NCBI GenBank assembly: GCA_963970005.1
Contig: CAXAMN010018890.1
Location: 1,087,193-1,151,192, forward strand
DNA from: Durusdinium trenchii
Lineage: Eukaryota; Sar; Dinophyceae; Suessiales; Symbiodiniaceae
Direction: 5' to 3'
Length of the DNA stretch: 64,000 nt
Part shown: in pieces, positions 23,701 to 34,658 of the stretch
Layout of the letters: every line of letters begins with the position of its first letter
Position numbering within the stretch: position 1 is the stretch's first letter
Program-made: the position numbers and the translations under genes
Notes under the pieces: generated by a model
What the model was told of the DNA's origin: nothing
Database searches by the model: none
What the model saw: only the letters and a program-made list of their open reading frames with translations

Positions 23701-26700
23701 TCAGTTTGCGAGTGCCAAATAGTCCACCAGGGTTGCCAGCATATCCATGTCATTTGGAAGGGCTAAAGGTCAACGGTGTATAGCGTAATGATTCATGATT
23801 CACGATGCTCTCTTGGATTCGCTAAAGGAGTTGGACAAAAAAGAACCAAACAATATCCCAGAAGCGGGTTCACCTTGTGCTGCTTGCCAGCGACTTACAA
23901 GCGATTGAGCGCTTCTGTATCGAAGGTTCTGGGATGTTCTTCCAGCAGCAACACATACCCTCCCCTCTCCCATCCTCCCCTTGTTTCGCCATGTTCCACC
24001 GTGTTCCGCCCAACCGAACCTCACCCTCTCGCCGCGGTGCCGCCTTTGGCTGCCCGGTGGTCCCAGAGGTGTAGATGATCCCCATGGCGTGGCCCGGCCT
24101 CATGGCCTCGTGCAGGTGAGGATGTAGAACCGGGGATGTATGGGACCCAGACCCGCCTGGGTGAACCAACCAAATACACCCAGGCCTTTTTAAGAAACAC
24201 CACTAACATCTGGATGTATTTGTTGGGACCCTCAGGTGTTTAAAAACTCTTTTTTTTGCATTTCTTTGTCCATTTAGCACCTGATTGTTGAGACCCAGTC
24301 TCAAAGCCGACAACTTGAGACCCCAACCCCTGTCCGGAGGCCTGAACCTGTTCCATCCAAACTCACCTGTGCTTGACCCAGAAGAAAACCCAAAGAAAAC
24401 ACGTCAGGTGGCACTACTGGTGGCATTCCATCATGTCTATGTCTCTATATAGACATGCCGTCCGCGGTATCGGTCAAACAGTCTCCAATGGCGTCACATC
24501 GGTCGCATGCCCGGCGCCTGCATGCGCTGCGCCAAGGCCTCATCGGAGCCCTGAGACTCGCCGAGTTGCAAGGCCTCCTGCCGGAGTCACAAGACTAAAA
24601 CGGGGTGCCGAACTTGGAGGATAGGGGTCCCCATTATCCACTCACTTAGGGACTAGAAACCACCCCGACATGTGACTCCTGGTATACTAGCCTTCTTTGT
24701 TACGTTCGTAGCGATGGCCTCCAACCTGCTTGCGATGGCCTCTACCTGATAGTGTCCTTGTTACGATGCTCCGAATCATTCTAAATCTATATAAATCCAT
24801 CCAATGTGCCGAAGGAGGATTCACATCCAATTCATCCATTCCCTATTAGCAAGTCACAGTATGCCACAGTCCCCAAATCTCCATGGTTCATTCAGATCAT
24901 TCAGCTCATTCATCTTGGGCACTGTGGCTTTGTACATCTGGGTGCCAGCGCCCCATGGAAGACGCATCGGAATCGAGCCGTTGACCACGCGACCAGCGAC
25001 CCAAAGCTTTGAGGAAATTCGCTTTGAAGCACCCGGGTGAGAACCATATGAAGTTTCCGCCCATCAGAATCAGAAGTTTTCTCTGGTGGTGATCGACCCG
25101 GCCCTTAAGGGGTATGAGGGCACAAACTTCAGGTCTTCGTCTTCTTGTACACCTTGTTCAATTCCCCTTGCCCAATTACATGAAATCTCCATCGGCACTT
25201 CCATCGGCCATAATTCAATGCTCCTTGAAGGACATGACCTTACACTCGCTGCCATCCTTCCTGGGCGTCGCCGGTGAGGCACCAACGTATAAATCATCAT
25301 AAATCTCTCCCGCGCGATTGCGGCCTTGCGCGTGCCAAGGGGCCGCTTGAGGACCGCAGGCTCGAAGGTTCCCCAACAAAAGATGGCATTGAGGCAAGTC
25401 AACTCCTGGCCAGGTCGAAGGAGCACATTGGTACACCAAGCCCAGCGGAACATTTAAAGGATCCGGCTTCGATGTTGGGGAGTGACATATCAAATTCGAT
25501 CACCCATTGCATGGGCAATGCCCTCAATTCTTCTGTATCTTCTGTCCTGGCTCTGGGGCCCAAGCAAACTCTGCCAAGACAGGCAGGGACCATTTGCTGA
25601 ATCATAACTGATGCCATCCACTCTTTGACCATGCACTCAAAGAGTGTCCTTGGACCGGTTGACGGTTAGCCATATTATGGAAAACCATTGCATATGGAAC
25701 CCATATGGAATCCATGGATGTTCCTCCACTTGAAGCATGTATTAGAATAAAGGGCCAACGTTCCGCTCGCTTCAATTGTTCGACTCGATGGGCTTTGGAC
25801 CGTGGTCTACGTGGCCAATCCAAAACAGGTCGAGAAGCGTGATTGGCTCATCCGAAAAACGGTCGATCCCCAAACATGCGGCCCGAAATTCCCAGGTTTC
25901 CGGGATTCATTCACCCCAATGTGGGCCTTGAGGCAGTTGGGGGTTTCTGCCAACCTTCACGCAGAACCCCAAGGGCGAACGTCTGGTCCCGACTCGAACG
26001 TCGGCGTCCGGACGCCGCAGCCTCGATGTATGCCACCGTCGCCGCGAACTCCGCGTGGCTATCCACCACCATCACCTGGGCGTCGGAGTGGCCGCGTGCG
26101 AGTGGCCAGGGAACGCAACCAAGGGTTGAAATATGTTTTTTGGGGGGCGATTTTTTTACAACACTACTGTACTTAGGTCAAGGAATAAGGACACCTGCAA
26201 CGGCCCGGTATGTATTGGAACAGCAGGAGATAAAACATTCACAGTACACCAGTACACCCCTCCTTGCTTCAACTTGTGGACATTCATGAACTCATCTACT
26301 CAACTCACCGGAGTGTAAGAACAGATCATAGAGCCCCCAGGCTAACTCACACCTTTCAAACACCTCTTTCACTCTCTTTAAACCCTCAACCCGCTGGAGG
26401 TGTTCCAACTCCCTCGGAAGCACCTTGCTTTAATGACGAGCCGCTGCAGCATTGGAGTGATCCACCTTGTATTGCACCTCGTTGGAGTCGCTGCAAGGGA
26501 AGACCGGATGATACCGGATGTGGGTGAGACGTTCTCCACCGGTTGGGACGACCCAAACCGGATCCCTCAACCAGAATGCGAGAACATGTTTAAATTGGAA
26601 CTTTTCCAAAATGCTTGGTCCTAATCACATCAAATGCGCTCGGCAATTCCAGGACCATGCCACTATGATGTCTATTCATTGTTTCAAGTTGACAACCAAC

Positions 26701-29700
26701 AAATCAAACATGCAATTCTGTGGCCATTTCCGCCTGCCTCGGTGGTGCTGCGGAATCAGCTACTATCATGGAATGACACCTTGACAAGTAATTTCTATAT
26801 CATGTTTCCATGGCCTGTCAACATCCACAAAAACACTTTACAACCAAACGTCTGGCTCCAGCTGCAGCAGTTGGCATGTTCTTCCACCAAGCCACCTGCT
26901 CGGCCGTGTCGGTGGAATAGATCCCAACGAACTTGCCTCGGCGAGTGAAGCCACGTTGACACTTCCCGCACGCATGGAAGGGGAACAAACATGAACAAAA
27001 TTCCTATAGTCTATACACAGTTGCTGAGTTCCTGCCTTCCACTTGACTAAGACTAAGACTGGTGTGTATGGACTAAAATGATGGTGAACAAGAAATAGAA
27101 ATGTTCACCATCAGTCTTTCAAGGGCTCATGCCTTCCACGTTTCATCTTTGGTTTCGTATCTGGATGCATCAAATGCTTGGGAGTACAGTGCTTGCCACT
27201 TTCATCAATCTCTTTCACAGTTCACTGAGTACCAATGAAACCCTGACCGACCATTCCCGCAAACAGGTCCGGCATCACGGTATTGCCAAAACCATGGCCG
27301 TACCAATCACGTGACTTACAAGAAGCGTCGCTTCTTGAGTCAATCTGCGGGTTTGCTGTTTAGGGAGACACTCTGCCACCAACGGTCCACTCTCCCTTCT
27401 TCCAGGGAGTCTTTGGGAGGTTTCTGACTATACATAAGTTACATAAGTTGTAATGCAAATCCATAAGCAATCGACCTGGCCCGGTGGCGATGCATCGCTC
27501 GAGAGCCCCCGCAGGCGCGCCATCCGGGAGCCCCGGCCACCGCACATCATCGCCGCCATGGCGCTCAAGGCCCACTCCGGCGCCTGAGCGGACCGGGACA
27601 GTCCGGGGCAGTCCGGCTGACCGGGCAGTCGGAGGGCCATTTGTGGTGGGATATGACATGCGTGATATGACATGGTGACACAAGAAGGGATGCAACATGA
27701 CCCAAGGTTTCATCACTGGTTTCATCACCTGGCACCTGGGGGGATGGATGTGCTCTTGGTCACTCCTGATCGCCCGCCCCTTCGCTGGTCGCCCTGGTCT
27801 CTGAGGTCGCGACATTGAAACCGAAGATAGTGACGCTCCCGAACTGCTCCACACCGAAACTCAGAGGCCGAGTCAGCGGCCAGGTGGCGCTGCTTGCAGG
27901 TGGCAGTGCTGGTGAGGGCTACGAACCCCAAGTCTTCAAGATTCATCAAGTGTGTGCAAGTCTACCCCACAAACATTTCAGGGTAAAACCCTTCCATCTT
28001 CCAAAGGGTCAGCATCCAGGCTGCCCATGGCGCAGCCAAACTAGTCCAAACTCAGTTAAGGAGCTGCATGAAGGCCTTGGCAAGCTTCCTCGAGTCTTCA
28101 TAATAGTCCTTCCAGGTCCATTTGCTCCATTCCTGCGGGGAACGCCGGCAAGAAAAAGGGAAGGCTCAGGTGGAAATTGGTCTGCCTTGGTGCTTTTTAC
28201 TTCTTTTTTGTGACCTCCAAGTGAACATTCCAGGATGGATTGACCACCAGTTGGCGATGGGCATCGGCCGAGCTGTCCAACAAGCGCCATACTAGCTACA
28301 GGCCTGCTGCTGTTGATTTTTAGGACTTCCAGTTAGAGCGAAAAGGTCCCACGTTGCGTTTGAACCAACGCAGTTGGGCAACGCTGGCCTCACGCCTCTC
28401 CAGTTCCACCCTTCCTTTTGGTCCCACCTCCCATGGCAAGGATGGAGCTTCACCAGGGCGCAGGACGTGTGGCACCGGCTTCTCAGCCGCCAAGGCAAAC
28501 TCCTTCACCGCTGCCGTTTCGCTTCCGAAGGCCCAAGGATGGAGGCTTCCCAGGATGGAATTCCGGGTGAACCATCCCAAACCCAAACACTCCTCAATGT
28601 ATGGCAAAAGATCCGGTATATGCCTATACATTTGGGTGGTTGAAACGGGGTCAATGTAGGTGTGCATGTCATACACGGATTGTTTGGGTATATAGTAGCC
28701 ACTTCACTCTCTCTTGGGAAGTTGGTGGTGCTCCAACTCTCGCAGTCGGCACCTTGACCTGGGAACGATGGTCCTTCTCAATAAAAGAGATGGTCCTTGA
28801 CCAGCTTTCACAAAGTGGAGGGTGGGAACACCAGCGACACCGTGCAGACCCGTGCAGCGGCATAAGAAACACCCTGTGTGCAACCAGTGGGAACACATTC
28901 TCCAATGAATGGACCTTGTCCAATGGTGTTTTACCTCTCAGAGTCGCCATGTTGAAATGACTTGGCACGTGGCAGCGGGCCAATGTTCTCCGCATTCTGG
29001 GAGTTTGATCGCTGCAAACTTGCTTCAGCTGATCGGAGATGTGCGACTTCTGTCTTTTCGATCTGTGGGGTCACGATCGTAGATGATCCCATACAATATC
29101 GACCATAGATCTAAACATTACGTAGTACCAAAAAAACTAAAATATAGTCCAGCCAAATGCACGATACATAGGGAACAGCAACATGCATGGACGATTACAA
29201 CTCCAGGATCTCATCAGTACAACGACGACGACCCCCACGTCGGGTGGGGCCTGAGTAAGGCCCCACTCAATATCAATAGAGAAAAACATAGAAGGTGAAG
29301 GTGTTTGCAAAATGTATCAAGGGGTAGCTTGGGCCTGAATGAATGAATGTTCTTCAAATTTAGGCGTGTACTCGCAAACCCTTCACATTGATTTTGAACA
29401 TTGTCCTCGTCTGTGACATCGTCTCCCAGTTCGTCTGACGCCCCGCAAATGAAACAAAACACACCCATTAATAGGATGGGGGTCTCACCCAGAATGGAAC
29501 ACGTTCACATCGCTGTGATTCATGTGCTTCCAGCCTGGTCCCTTCATGTTCCCAAACCATGCCAAACCTGTAGCCTGACCACCAAATTAGCCCACCCCCC
29601 CCTCCAAAGGCACACCCGCCCGAAATATTGTTTTGCGATCGGTGGTTTTAGTAAGGCTGGGGTTTCCCTTGCCCTATTCCGCCATCAGATTCTTCCCATG

Positions 29701-30360
29701 GTCTTTATACTCAACCTTGAATGTCGTGATAACCTTGCACGGTTTGATCCAGTACTCAGTACTCAACTGCCCATAGTTTGGTGCTCCAGTCAGCCGAAAA
29801 AAGGTGTTATCAATTCTGTGTGATGGCCTACCTCATCTTGATGATGAATTGAGTCCAACATCTCCGCGACCTTTTGATTATGTTTCACCAAAAAATCATG
29901 TGCCTGATTGATCAAACACACACTTCGAGTAAACCAATTAAATCCCATCCTCTGGCATTCTTCGGGTTAAATGAAATTAATAACTGAGTGCCCTGGTCAA
30001 CCGTAATTTGGTGGACGGCACACACCGAGTACATGAGAACCGTACAAAGTTGGGCTTCCAAAAGTGATTGCCACCACAGCCACCAAAAGGACTTGGACCT
30101 TATAGGGCTGGGTTGGCCATTGTTTGACCACACGCTGATAAAGAATGCCTGGTCTACTTGCACCTATCATTGCACAAAGCAACACTTGTCCCGGCAAGGT
30201 CCAAATGTGGAACAACTAAAGAAAACGGCACGCGGGCGACCAACGTTCTTGGACTGTGTGTTGAGCCTTGATTTTGACTGCACATCCCAAAGAACTCGCC
30301 TCCAGGGCCCTCGGGTCCTTGCCCACACGCTGGCATGCTTGCTCTAGCATCATGGGGAAA
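8345..30360 (-). CDS. ACSL: Long-chain acyl-CoA synthetase (AMP-forming), 28 exons placed
   Basis: Enzyme of the ANL adenylating superfamily: it activates a long-chain fatty acid as acyl-AMP with ATP, then transfers it to CoA, usually at ER, peroxisome or plastid membranes. In order I see the family's N-terminal region (LPWEEW, TWKDYYED), GIYSTDTAEQVAW, the AMP-binding loop YTSGTTGQPK, the FLGVPRVYEKM block, GAAPIS, YGMSES, GEICFRGRHIMAGYM, GWLHSGDK, GRYKELIIGAGGENIAPVPVE, and FTPSLKLKR near the C terminus. Where both boundaries are placed the codon phase closes. Not found: the LPLSH block expected between 23,450 and 21,436, the segment between 11,958 and 8,772, the extreme N terminus, and the stop codon. 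No internal stop lies in the placed exons, so I read it as an intact gene spread over 22 kb. The ACSL assignment is strong; substrate length and compartment are not visible. Confidence 0.93.
9480..9612. repeat. GATA/GATG-type microsatellite
   Basis: Degenerate tetranucleotide array (gatggatggatgg, then gatagataggtagatagatgcagataag units) with a partial 30-odd-bp higher-order unit. It lies in an ACSL intron or just beyond. Confidence 0.9.
11755..11803. repeat. CT microsatellite
   Basis: Run of (TC)n with few interruptions, inside the intron downstream of the 11,958-12,053 ACSL exon. Confidence 0.9.
11958..14232 (-). CDS. ACSL: ACSL exons, hinge and C-terminal domain
   Basis: Exons 14151-14232 (GLKDITEKNASTIDQYGWLH, then SGDK), 13603-13669 (GYMDTNGVVRITGRYKELII), 12370-12437 (GENIAPVPVEEAIKKSAPAL) and 11958-12053 (VMMVGDNRKYNVALVTLT). 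The Asp of SGDK binds the ribose hydroxyls of AMP, and GRYKELI is the hinge about which the C-terminal domain swings between the two half-reactions. The spliced IIGAGGENIAPVPVEEAIK is a hallmark of eukaryotic ACSLs. Donors are GC, GC and GT; the end of the last exon is uncertain. GAGCAG occurs at both ends of the 13.6-to-12.4-kb intron. Confidence 0.92.
12975..13055. repeat. Short tandem repeat, 29-bp unit
   Basis: Three head-to-tail units beginning ggactcaacgtggcaag at 12975, 12998 and 13027; the first lacks the last 6 bases. Intronic in ACSL. Confidence 0.9.
13325..13350. repeat. Perfect 26-bp palindrome
   Basis: The sequence from cagacctgcag to ctgcaggtctg around a central GATC is identical to its reverse complement. 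It is intronic in ACSL; no function assigned. Confidence 0.95.
13943..14037. repeat. 95-bp inverted-repeat element (MITE-like)
   Basis: The left end taccc(c)tagggctccaagta is mirrored by the right end acttggagccctagggta, with a second inner inverted pair around accttct/agaaggt. It lies in the ACSL intron between exons 14151-14232 and 13603-13669. Confidence 0.7.
15236..18890 (-). CDS. ACSL: ACSL exons with YGMSES motif and a 15-nt microexon
   Basis: Exons 18826-18890 (GAAPISRETLEYFGQLGMMI), 18663-18740 (VYGMSESAGIATLCHKDF), 18360-18432 (APEGLEVKLFKTGEKGENIE), 15375-15389 (microexon, codes GEICF between split codons) and 15236-15275 (GRHIMAGYMANP). YGMSES is the family's adenine/acyl-adenylate contact. 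The spliced string GEICFRGRHIMAGYM is nearly invariant in ACSLs and is only recovered if the 15-nt exon is used; it lies behind a 2,970-bp intron and before a 99-bp intron. Donors are GC, GC, GT, GT and GC. Confidence 0.9.
16513..16608. repeat. Dispersed repeat copy A (pairs with 17737-17831)
   Basis: Begins agcgctgaagacctgaa and ends catcacgtgatcgaa. It is similar along its length, with indels, to the segment at 17737-17831 in the same orientation and the same 2.97-kb ACSL intron. Confidence 0.85.
16797..16818. repeat. CA microsatellite
   Basis: About ten CA units in an ACSL intron. Similar short CA runs lie at about 20551-20568 and 54375-54395. Confidence 0.9.
17737..17831. repeat. Dispersed repeat copy B (pairs with 16513-16608)
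   Basis: Same beginning agcgctgaagacctgaa and end catcacatgatcgaa as copy A, 1.2 kb away. The flanks beyond the aligned core are unrelated. Confidence 0.85.
19357..21435 (-). CDS. ACSL: ACSL exons, central block
   Basis: Exons 21375-21435 (GTVYFARPYDLKEMTLAARL), 20680-20768 (VRPTIFLGVPRVYEKMQARM), 20142-20212 (EGIKKSLATWAKGKGLEYC), 19714-19755 (AGGSRSKPFMHTIA) and 19357-19423 (DKLVLSKAREALGLDQCRIF). The PTIFLGVPRVYEKM string is diagnostic for long-chain rather than short-chain acyl-CoA synthetases. Donors are GT, GT, GC, GC and GA. The last intron (19,356 to 18,891) has GCAGGAG at both junctions, so its exact cut is ambiguous, but no placement gives a GT donor. Confidence 0.92.
21978..22366. 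repeat. Possible MITE-like inverted repeat
   Basis: The left side (gatataccgcataccgtatggcgggt ... ccctggattaat) is roughly mirrored by the right side (ctggattaattttcgaaggtaccgcccatcataccgtgatata). The interior is AT-rich with several aataatcc words. Inverted pairing is imperfect, so the call is tentative. It lies in the ACSL intron before the 21.4-kb exon. Confidence 0.4.
23430..26090 (-). CDS. ACSL: ACSL exons, AMP-binding block
   Basis: Exons 26022-26090 (HSDAQVMVVDSHAEF), 25344-25405 (ELTCLNAIFCWGTFEP), 25224-25260 (KDGSECKVMSFK), 24518-24577 (EALQLGESQGSDEALAQRMQ), 24044-24106 (AMRPGHAMGIIYTSGTTGQPK) and from 23547 down to about 23430 (VMIHHDSAVAQGAIGTLD). TSGTTGQPK is the glycine/threonine-rich loop that contacts ATP phosphates. 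Donors in order are GC, GC, GA, GC and GC, and all phases close from 26022 to 23547. The first exon has no AG just upstream of HSDAQ: the 14-bp word GGCCACTC[G/C]GACGC-like is tandemly repeated there, so this acceptor is non-canonical or misread. Confidence 0.88.
26881..30360 (-). CDS. ACSL: ACSL exons, N-terminal block
   Basis: Exons near 30301-30360 (MLEQACQRVGKD), about 28428-28521 (ends LPWE, GT donor), 28065-28132 (EWSKWTWKDYYEDSRKLAKA, GC donor), 27814-27859 (GVEQFGSVTIFGFN, GT donor), 27541-27583 (APEWALSAMAAMMC, GT donor) and 26881-26936 (KFVGIYSTDTAEQVAWWK). The spliced joins LPWE/EWSKW and GFN/APEW recreate family-typical strings, and phases match across the last four joins. This part forms the large N-terminal domain's fatty-acid-tunnel side. 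The boundary between the 30.3-kb and 28.5-kb exons is unsettled, and the exact end of the 26.9-kb exon is a guess. Confidence 0.85.
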
Positions 30361-30399
30361 CACATTGGCCTTGGTCGCATGACGTCGCATGCCTTGTGG

Positions 30400-33300
30400 T
30401 CCGTAGATTCATGACGTCCCAAACTTTCAAACTTGGTCAATGACATGCGTGTTTGCCGGTTTCACTTCTGGCGGAATACCGCAGCGGTTGGTCACCCTGG
30501 TCACGAAAACCAACCTCACTTCTTCTCGCTCAACTCGCCGCGCAGCTCCCCTCGGCTCTCCGCTCCGATTCTCCTCTCGTTTCCACACACACCCGTCGGT
30601 GCGGCGGGTGCCCCGGCGGAGCGCTCTTCTCGGCCAGGGGGCCAGCCTCTGGAAAGGGCCACCTGCACTTAGAGCCCGCCGCCCAAACCCCAAACACGAC
30701 GGACGACGTGTTGGACGTCACAAAGCAACGCGAAGGTGAACAAAGTTCACAACGCATAAGGCATGCATACGCGGCATGGGGCCCAGCTTGAACGTAACTG
30801 GTTGGCAACACTCATTTAGACCAAAACATGTCAGTTCTCAACGATCTTCCATGTTTAAAAGTGTAAAACACAACAAATTGACCAGGAACAAGTATCCCCC
30901 AAACAATCAGGGCCACGCTAGGAGCGGTTTCCTTCACCCACCTTTCATTGACTCCTACCTCCGGCGGTAGGGTGAAGAAGCACCCAACGCAGGCCGTGCG
31001 GCTGGCCCAGCAAACGAGCCATGTGGTGTTCCCACTGCCCGTCCACAGCCATGCCGTTGAAGAACCCTGATTGTGATATGCACCAAAACAAACCGATCAT
31101 CAAAAAAGAATCCCCTGGCAACACGTCGGAACTGTACTGCAAGGAACGTTTTGCCCAACGGAACCCGAACTCCAGAACGCCCAGGCACTTGTGTTCATAG
31201 TCAGGCGTCACGCCAAAGTGTGTGCCAGACTCGTACACGGCAAACTGCAGAGCGGTTGATCTTGAAATGTCGGATTCTTGATCTGTCATATATATATATA
31301 CATGAATGGTTGTTTTGCATACTTGCTAGGGATAGATGAGACATTCCCCCACACACACACTTTCACTTCGTATTGAACGAATGTGTGTTTTCTAGGGCGG
31401 ATCATGTGGAACTTGAAAGAGGAGGGGGTGAACGAAAGGTAGCAGGGAATCAGGCGTAACCGAGGTCAGGGCCCCCTGTTGAAAGTTAAGGCAAAGCACC
31501 ACTTTTCGAAGCACCAAGTACTTTTCGACCATTTTTGAAGCCTAGACACTTGAAAAACCATCGGTTTTTTACGAGGCTTTTGGCCGGACAGCCACAGAAA
31601 TAAAACCCTGTCCATTGCGTGGTTTGAGGCCACTCTTGCAAACTGGAGGGGCTGAAAACACAGGTTTTGACAGTGTTTTATAGTGTTTTATAGCTATTGA
31701 CAAAGACCCCCGCCAGGGTGGAGTTGACGGGAAGCGTACATAGCTTAAAGCCATCCCAATTTACGAGGTTTTACGCCAGGAAGCCGCACGAGCCCGCGTA
31801 AGCACCGTCGTTCTGTGCCATTTTGAAGCCTCCAAGCGCCGAAAAAACCCGTTCCGCAACAAAAAACCTGCAAATAGCGTGGTTTGAGGCCACTCTTGAA
31901 GACAGGAGGAGCCGAAAACACTCGTATTTACGGTGTTTTGTGGCCACTTTGAAGCATACACAGCCCAAAACCATCGCAATTTACAGGGTTCTGTGCCGGG
32001 AAGGTGCACAAACCCGTGTAAATACCGTCGGTTTGTGCCACTTAGAAGCCTCCAAACACCGAAAATTACCATTCCGACAATTTTTTGGCAATTTTGCGAC
32101 CATTTTTCAAGCTTAGACACCAAAAACATCCAAAAACAATCGGTTTTTACGAGGTTTTTGGCCGGACAGGCGCAGAAAACCATGTAAATTGCGTGGTTTG
32201 GAGGTACTGTTGGCTGAAAACGCTGGTATTATGGTGTTTTGTGGCCGTTGACAAAGAGCCGCGCCACGGTGGAGTTGAAAGGGGGGAGGGGGGTGGGCCC
32301 CCCCCCGGCCTCTAAAATGAAATGTCGGATAATTAATTGTTGTTCCGCTACCTTTCGTGATTTTTGGTTGTCGCTCGGTGTTGCAGGTGGCAGGGGGTGA
32401 TAAGTACATCAAGGCAATGGCATAAACAACCATATATCATAACACAAAGTATACTTGCGCTGTGCAACGCAATGAAACACGGTGTGAATATCGAGTTCCT
32501 TGGACCGTCCAAGTCCTGATTGCAATTCAACGTTTCAGTGGCATCTGTCCGCCGCCTCTTTACTAGCGACGGGCGCCGGCGCCAGCACATGCTTCGTAAC
32601 CACCTGAACCCTGTGCGACATGTCTCCGGCGCGTGGGCGGAACACACGCTCAAACAGCTGAGAGCCAGCAAACGGCCACATCCACGCACATGTCAGGACA
32701 TCAAAGGTGCCCGAGGTGCCAATTGTACTGGCACATTAACATACATTAACATCATTGACCAAAACAACATCCAAGATTCATCCGAGTTCATTCCTTCCAC
32801 GTGTGTCTGAGACTAAGGTTCAATTTTTGGAGCGAAAGGCTTCAACAAAACTCCAAGAGGTTCTCCTGAAAACACTCCCAACACATTTGGGGCAAGTACT
32901 GCTCGATCCGTTCAAAGTTGTGCACCGTGCCATCGGGAGTCGTGGGATCGCTGGCAGTGTGGAAGTGGTGCAGATGGTGCAGGTGGCCACCAACCTTACC
33001 GACTTGGCAATGTGACCAACTAGCTGGCCCAGTGCCCTGCTCTGTCCAAGGGCAGCGCGAACCAAATCAGAGCCACCACCCTCCAGAGACAACTCTGAAG
33101 TTGCTTCCTTCGCGAAAACCGCTTCCCAGTGGCAGGTTGCACTTGACTCATGGAGCAGTGCTGGCACGCGGCGGCGAACGGTGGAGCGCGCGAGAAAACG
33201 CAGCGCAAATATGAAAAAAAATCCACGCACACAAAACCATGACAGCGTGGAACAATGTTGAAAAGGAAAACAATAGACGAAAACCGACAACCACCGCCAC

Positions 33301-33764
33301 CACGATGACAGTTTGAAGGGAACTTGATCCGAGATTGCGCCTGTCTACATCCGACAGCTGCAATTGAACGATTGGTGTGGATATGAGTCATGTAACGTCA
33401 CCTGAAAAGCATAGACCGTGAACTTCAGGCACCCTGCACGCACCACAAGTTTGCCAAACGTTTTGACACTTACTCACTCCATTGCGTTCTGTCACTTGTT
33501 TCCAGTGCAGTTTGCCCTGCCTTCACTGCCTTTGTTCCCCATGCCGTAACTGTTTGTGCGTCACGTCTTCACCAACGTGCTTTCGGGCGACAAACAAAGA
33601 TTCCGGGTACAGTATGGCTTGTGGGGAACGAAAAAATCCATGCATATGGCAGTGAACAGCGGCCACCGTGCGGGTGACACCTCCTATGCTCGATCCGGGC
33701 AGTTCTAGAGATACTTACAATGTTCAACAAGACATCTACAGCCTCTCCAGCACTATCGCGCTAC
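30400..33764. other. Upstream of ACSL: no confirmed gene
   Basis: GC-rich patches at 30450-30700, 30960-31290 and 32820-33290 have open frames on both strands. The largest, on the - strand at 32820-33290, encodes a segment with SELSLEGGGSDLVRAALGQ, and a + strand reading over 32810-33015 (LLKTLPTHLGQVLLDPFKVV) is equally good. I cannot choose between strands. An additional ACSL N-terminal exon may hide in 30450-30700. Confidence 0.3.
31555..32283. repeat. Degenerate nested direct-repeat block
   Basis: Recurring words: gcgtggtttgaggccactcttg (31616, 31877) and a variant at 32191; gaagcctccaa[g/a]c[g/a]ccgaaaa (31826, 32046); ttggccggacag[c/g]c[a/g]cagaaa (about 31579, 32155); acaaaga[c/g]cc[c/g]cgcca[g/c]ggtggagttga (31699, 32250). 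The order implies an outer duplication of about 570 bp with an inner one of about 220-260 bp. No coding potential seen. Confidence 0.8.
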
Positions 33765-33868
33765 TTTCATTTTCACTGCCAGAATTCGTCGAGAGTTGTT
33801 GGGATATCACANNNNNNNNNNTTTCATTTTCACTGCCAGAATTCGTCGAGAGTTGTTGGGATATCACA
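33765..33868. other. Assembly gap with identical 47-bp flanks
   Basis: Ten Ns (33812-33821) separate two identical 47-bp sequences, 33765-33811 and 33822-33868 (tttcattttcactgccagaa ... ggatatcaca). This is the signature of two contigs that overlap but were scaffolded with a default gap. Confidence 0.95.
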
Positions 33869-33932
33869 CCAAAAGCTCTTCCAACAACACTCGGTTAACC
33901 AAACCCAAAACGCTCTGAGTGGACGTTGGCAG

Positions 33933-34658
33933 TCAAAATGAATTCATGGCCGATTGGCCATTGAAGCGGGAAACTAGACGGGTGAACCGCAACAGAGCGG
34001 TGAAACCGAAAGAAGCCTTGTAGGGGCTCATGCGATGCCTATGCGCGGTAGCGAACTTGGATGGGAGTTCGGATTCGAGGTCCCATCTACTGAGGTGGTC
34101 CGCATCAAGATTCAAAGGACCGGGAATGTGTGAGATGTCGCAGCTGATGCGTTCTGAAACTAAAATGGAAGCTAAATGCTCAACAAAGTAACAGAGCAGA
34201 GCGGATGTTGTAAAAAGTTTATTGCCTGAGGCTTCTGCTACAATGTTGTCACTGAGGCTCTGGAAATGAAGCGGGATACAAACAGTTGCATGGGCAAATA
34301 GCTAGACATAAGAGAACAAGAAACCCTTGGGCTAAGGTTTCATAGCAAGCGTACAAGCGATGTCTCGCTGTGCATCCGGTCGAACTGGAATATCCAGAGA
34401 CTTGACATCAAGGACTTTCCATCGTTCTGCAAACCAAAAGCTGGTGGAACCGGATTCGATGAGACCACCGGCTTGAAACGAATCCCCTTGGGCCGAGGCA
34501 TCTGCTGATGCGTGAATGGAAACCTGAAGCGGCGGGCGCATACTCCGGAGAGGGGGTGAGATTCTCAACCACCCCAACCATAGTTTGAGAACACGTCGTC
34601 GGCTATGGACTGAAAGCTTTCGCTGTTGTGATTTGGGATTGTGATGATTCGAAGCCAT
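33933..34658 (-). pseudogene. RNase H-like tail of a retroelement polyprotein (broken)
   Basis: The frame at 34658-34332 contains SIHASADASAQGDSFQAGGL, which has the Asp and Gly-Gly spacing of the first strand of retroelement RNase H-like folds. Frame 34115-33933 starts NLDADHLSRWD, matching the N-x-ADxLSR string that follows RNase H in DIRS and Ty3-type polyproteins. The two parts lie in different frames. It continues from the RT fragment just upstream and is the 3' part of the - strand element. The family is inferred from motifs. Confidence 0.6.
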
